From positions 1 through 6,033 of the forward strand of contig JACOTQ010000069.1 of assembly GCA_016178255.1 (NCBI GenBank): a DNA stretch of 6,033 nucleotides, given 5' to 3'. The notes under the pieces were generated by a model. The model made no database searches, was not told the DNA's origin, and saw nothing but the letters and a program-made list of their open reading frames with translations. This DNA is from Candidatus Colwelliibacteriota bacterium (GTDB lineage: Bacteria > Patescibacteriota > Minisyncoccia > UBA6257 > Colwellbacteraceae). Within the stretch, counting starts at the first letter, position 1, and each line of letters opens with the position of its first letter. This document shows positions 5,591 through 6,033 of this stretch, one piece after another. The translations under genes and the position numbers were made by a program.

Positions 5591-5620
5591 ATGATATACT
5601 TAAGTATATCAATTAATCAA
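5591..5620 (-). promoter_or_regulatory. Predicted promoter of the broken regulator
   Basis: On the reverse strand TTGATT (5620-5615, 4 of 6 for -35) and TATCAT (5596-5591, 5 of 6 for -10) are 18 bases apart. Six bases separate the -10 box from the ATG at 5584, so the mRNA would be leaderless. An alternative -10, TATACT, lies inside the palindrome but lacks a good -35. The palindrome fills the spacer and overlaps the -10, a classical repressor position. Confidence 0.5.
5592..5611. promoter_or_regulatory. Perfect 20-bp palindrome, probable operator
   Basis: TGATATACTTAAGTATATCA is its own reverse complement across all 20 bases. It lies seven bases upstream of the start codon of the broken TrpR/YerC-like regulator, within its predicted promoter. 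The core ACTTAAGT resembles in layout the AGTTAACT core of the E. coli trp operator, which a TrpR-fold protein binds. Autorepression by the adjacent regulator is the simplest inference; the site could also serve a related regulator elsewhere in the genome. Confidence 0.65.
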
Positions 5621-5701
5621 AGAAAGATTAAAGTGTTGGATTTACTGCTTATAACTTACGCACTTTCCGCTACCTATCCTCGTGGTATAAGTATTTTCCC
5701 C

Positions 5702-5730
5702 TTGACAAGACAGCCTGTTTCAATTAAATT
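5702..5730 (+). promoter_or_regulatory. Predicted grpE promoter
   Basis: A perfect -35 TTGACA (5702-5707) is followed after 17 bases by TAAATT (5725-5730, 4 of 6 for -10). The start point would be near 5737, about 20 bases before the grpE ATG. The sequence looks like a housekeeping promoter; no CIRCE element (TTAGCACTC-N9-GAGTGCTAA) is present nearby. Confidence 0.5.
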
Positions 5731-5756
5731 TTGAGCGAATTTATTAACTACTTATT

Positions 5757-6033
5757 ATGAGCGGGGAAGAGAAAAAAGAAGAAGATATTCAAGAGCCGAA
5801 ATTACTTGAGGAAGTCGATGAGGTCAAGGTTTTGAATGAAGAACTTGAAAATATTTCTAAAGAAAGGGACGAGTATCTGGACGGCTGGCGTCGCAGTAAG
5901 GCAGATCTTGTAAATTATAAGAAGGACGAGTTCAAAAGACTTGAGGAAATGGCGAAATTTGGGAACGTTGATATTATAAAAGAACTAATTTCTGTTCTTG
6001 ATAGTATCAATTTGGGGATGCTCGCCTTGGAAA
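5757..6033 (+). CDS. grpE: GrpE, nucleotide exchange factor of DnaK (3' truncated by window)
   Basis: GrpE is the dimeric cytoplasmic co-chaperone that releases ADP from DnaK. The frame runs from ATG 5757 to the window end, 92 codons, without a stop. The start is an acidic, charged stretch (MSGEEKKEEDIQEPKLLEEV), then a long coiled-coil helix with the family signature YLDGWRRSKADLVNYKKDEF (about residues 41-60), then KRLEEMAKFGNVDIIKELISVLDS, which leads into the DnaK-binding C-terminal domain. About half of a typical GrpE is present; the rest lies beyond the edge. No Shine-Dalgarno is visible before the ATG. dnaK and dnaJ are commonly next in such clusters, which cannot be checked here. Confidence 0.92.
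   Translation, partial: MSGEEKKEEDIQEPKLLEEVDEVKVLNEELENISKERDEYLDGWRRSKADLVNYKKDEFKRLEEMAKFGNVDIIKELISVLDSINLGMLALE

Larger units (their letters stand above)
5155..5756. other. recR-grpE intergenic region without an intact gene
   Basis: These 602 bases hold a broken reverse-strand regulator (5221-5584), two copies of a palindromic site (5204-5223 and 5592-5611), a reverse promoter and the forward grpE promoter. In 5155-5203 I see only an AAAAGGAG run at 5185-5192 with no credible gene after it. In 5612-5701 I see no open frame with a plausible start and no strong structure beyond a spaced AAAGTG/CACTTT pair (5630-5635 and 5661-5666). Confidence 0.6.

Noticed and set aside
5204..5611. Insertion sequence or mobile cassette with terminal repeats
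   Set aside because: No transposase or recombinase is present, the repeated sites are palindromic and fit operators better, and no target-site duplication was identified beyond them.
5155..5756. CRISPR array or repeat cluster in the intergenic region
   Set aside because: Only two copies of one palindromic site are present, 388 bp apart, with no regular spacers.

Overview
The window reads as ordinary chromosomal core genome from a small-genome bacterium, most likely of the Patescibacteria/CPR radiation (Parcubacteria-like). This rests on gene style: a MurF and a DnaB of the type seen there, a short three-helix membrane protein with an I-H-F-D motif that resembles a family I recall from those genomes, a YerC/TrpR-related regulator, and no convincing Shine-Dalgarno sequence before any gene. 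No 16S rRNA or other decisive marker is present, so the placement is an inference.

Layout, left to right. The 3' two-thirds of murF (peptidoglycan precursor synthesis) enters from the left edge and ends at 909. A tRNA-Glu(CTC) lies at 938-1010, and 11 bases later a 112-residue membrane protein of unknown function begins. rplU (ribosomal protein L21) follows with its own sigma70-like promoter and a hairpin terminator whose left arm is the end of the coding sequence. Then comes a tight three-gene run: cysS (cysteinyl-tRNA synthetase), dnaB (replicative helicase) and recR (recombination mediator). cysS and dnaB abut with no spacer and dnaB overlaps recR, so they are probably one transcript driven by an extended -10 promoter just upstream of cysS.

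Between recR and grpE (5155-5756) there is no intact gene. Most of it holds a reverse-strand TrpR/YerC-like helix-turn-helix regulator (5221-5584) that is broken by a one-base frameshift and an in-frame stop 16 bases apart. A perfect 20-bp palindrome sits inside its predicted promoter, and a second, degenerate copy overlaps its stop codon; the two centres are 388 bp apart. This looks like an autoregulated repressor that has decayed, or that carries sequencing errors, while its operators survive. The window ends inside grpE, the DnaK nucleotide-exchange factor.

The most distinctive theme is transcription start placement. The predicted promoters of rplU, cysS and the broken regulator all put the first transcribed base within about 0-4 bases of the start codon, which predicts leaderless mRNAs. 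At cysS an 8-bp inverted repeat brackets the -10 element and start point and could be an operator. No mobile element, CRISPR array, defence cassette or clearly new multi-gene system was found.
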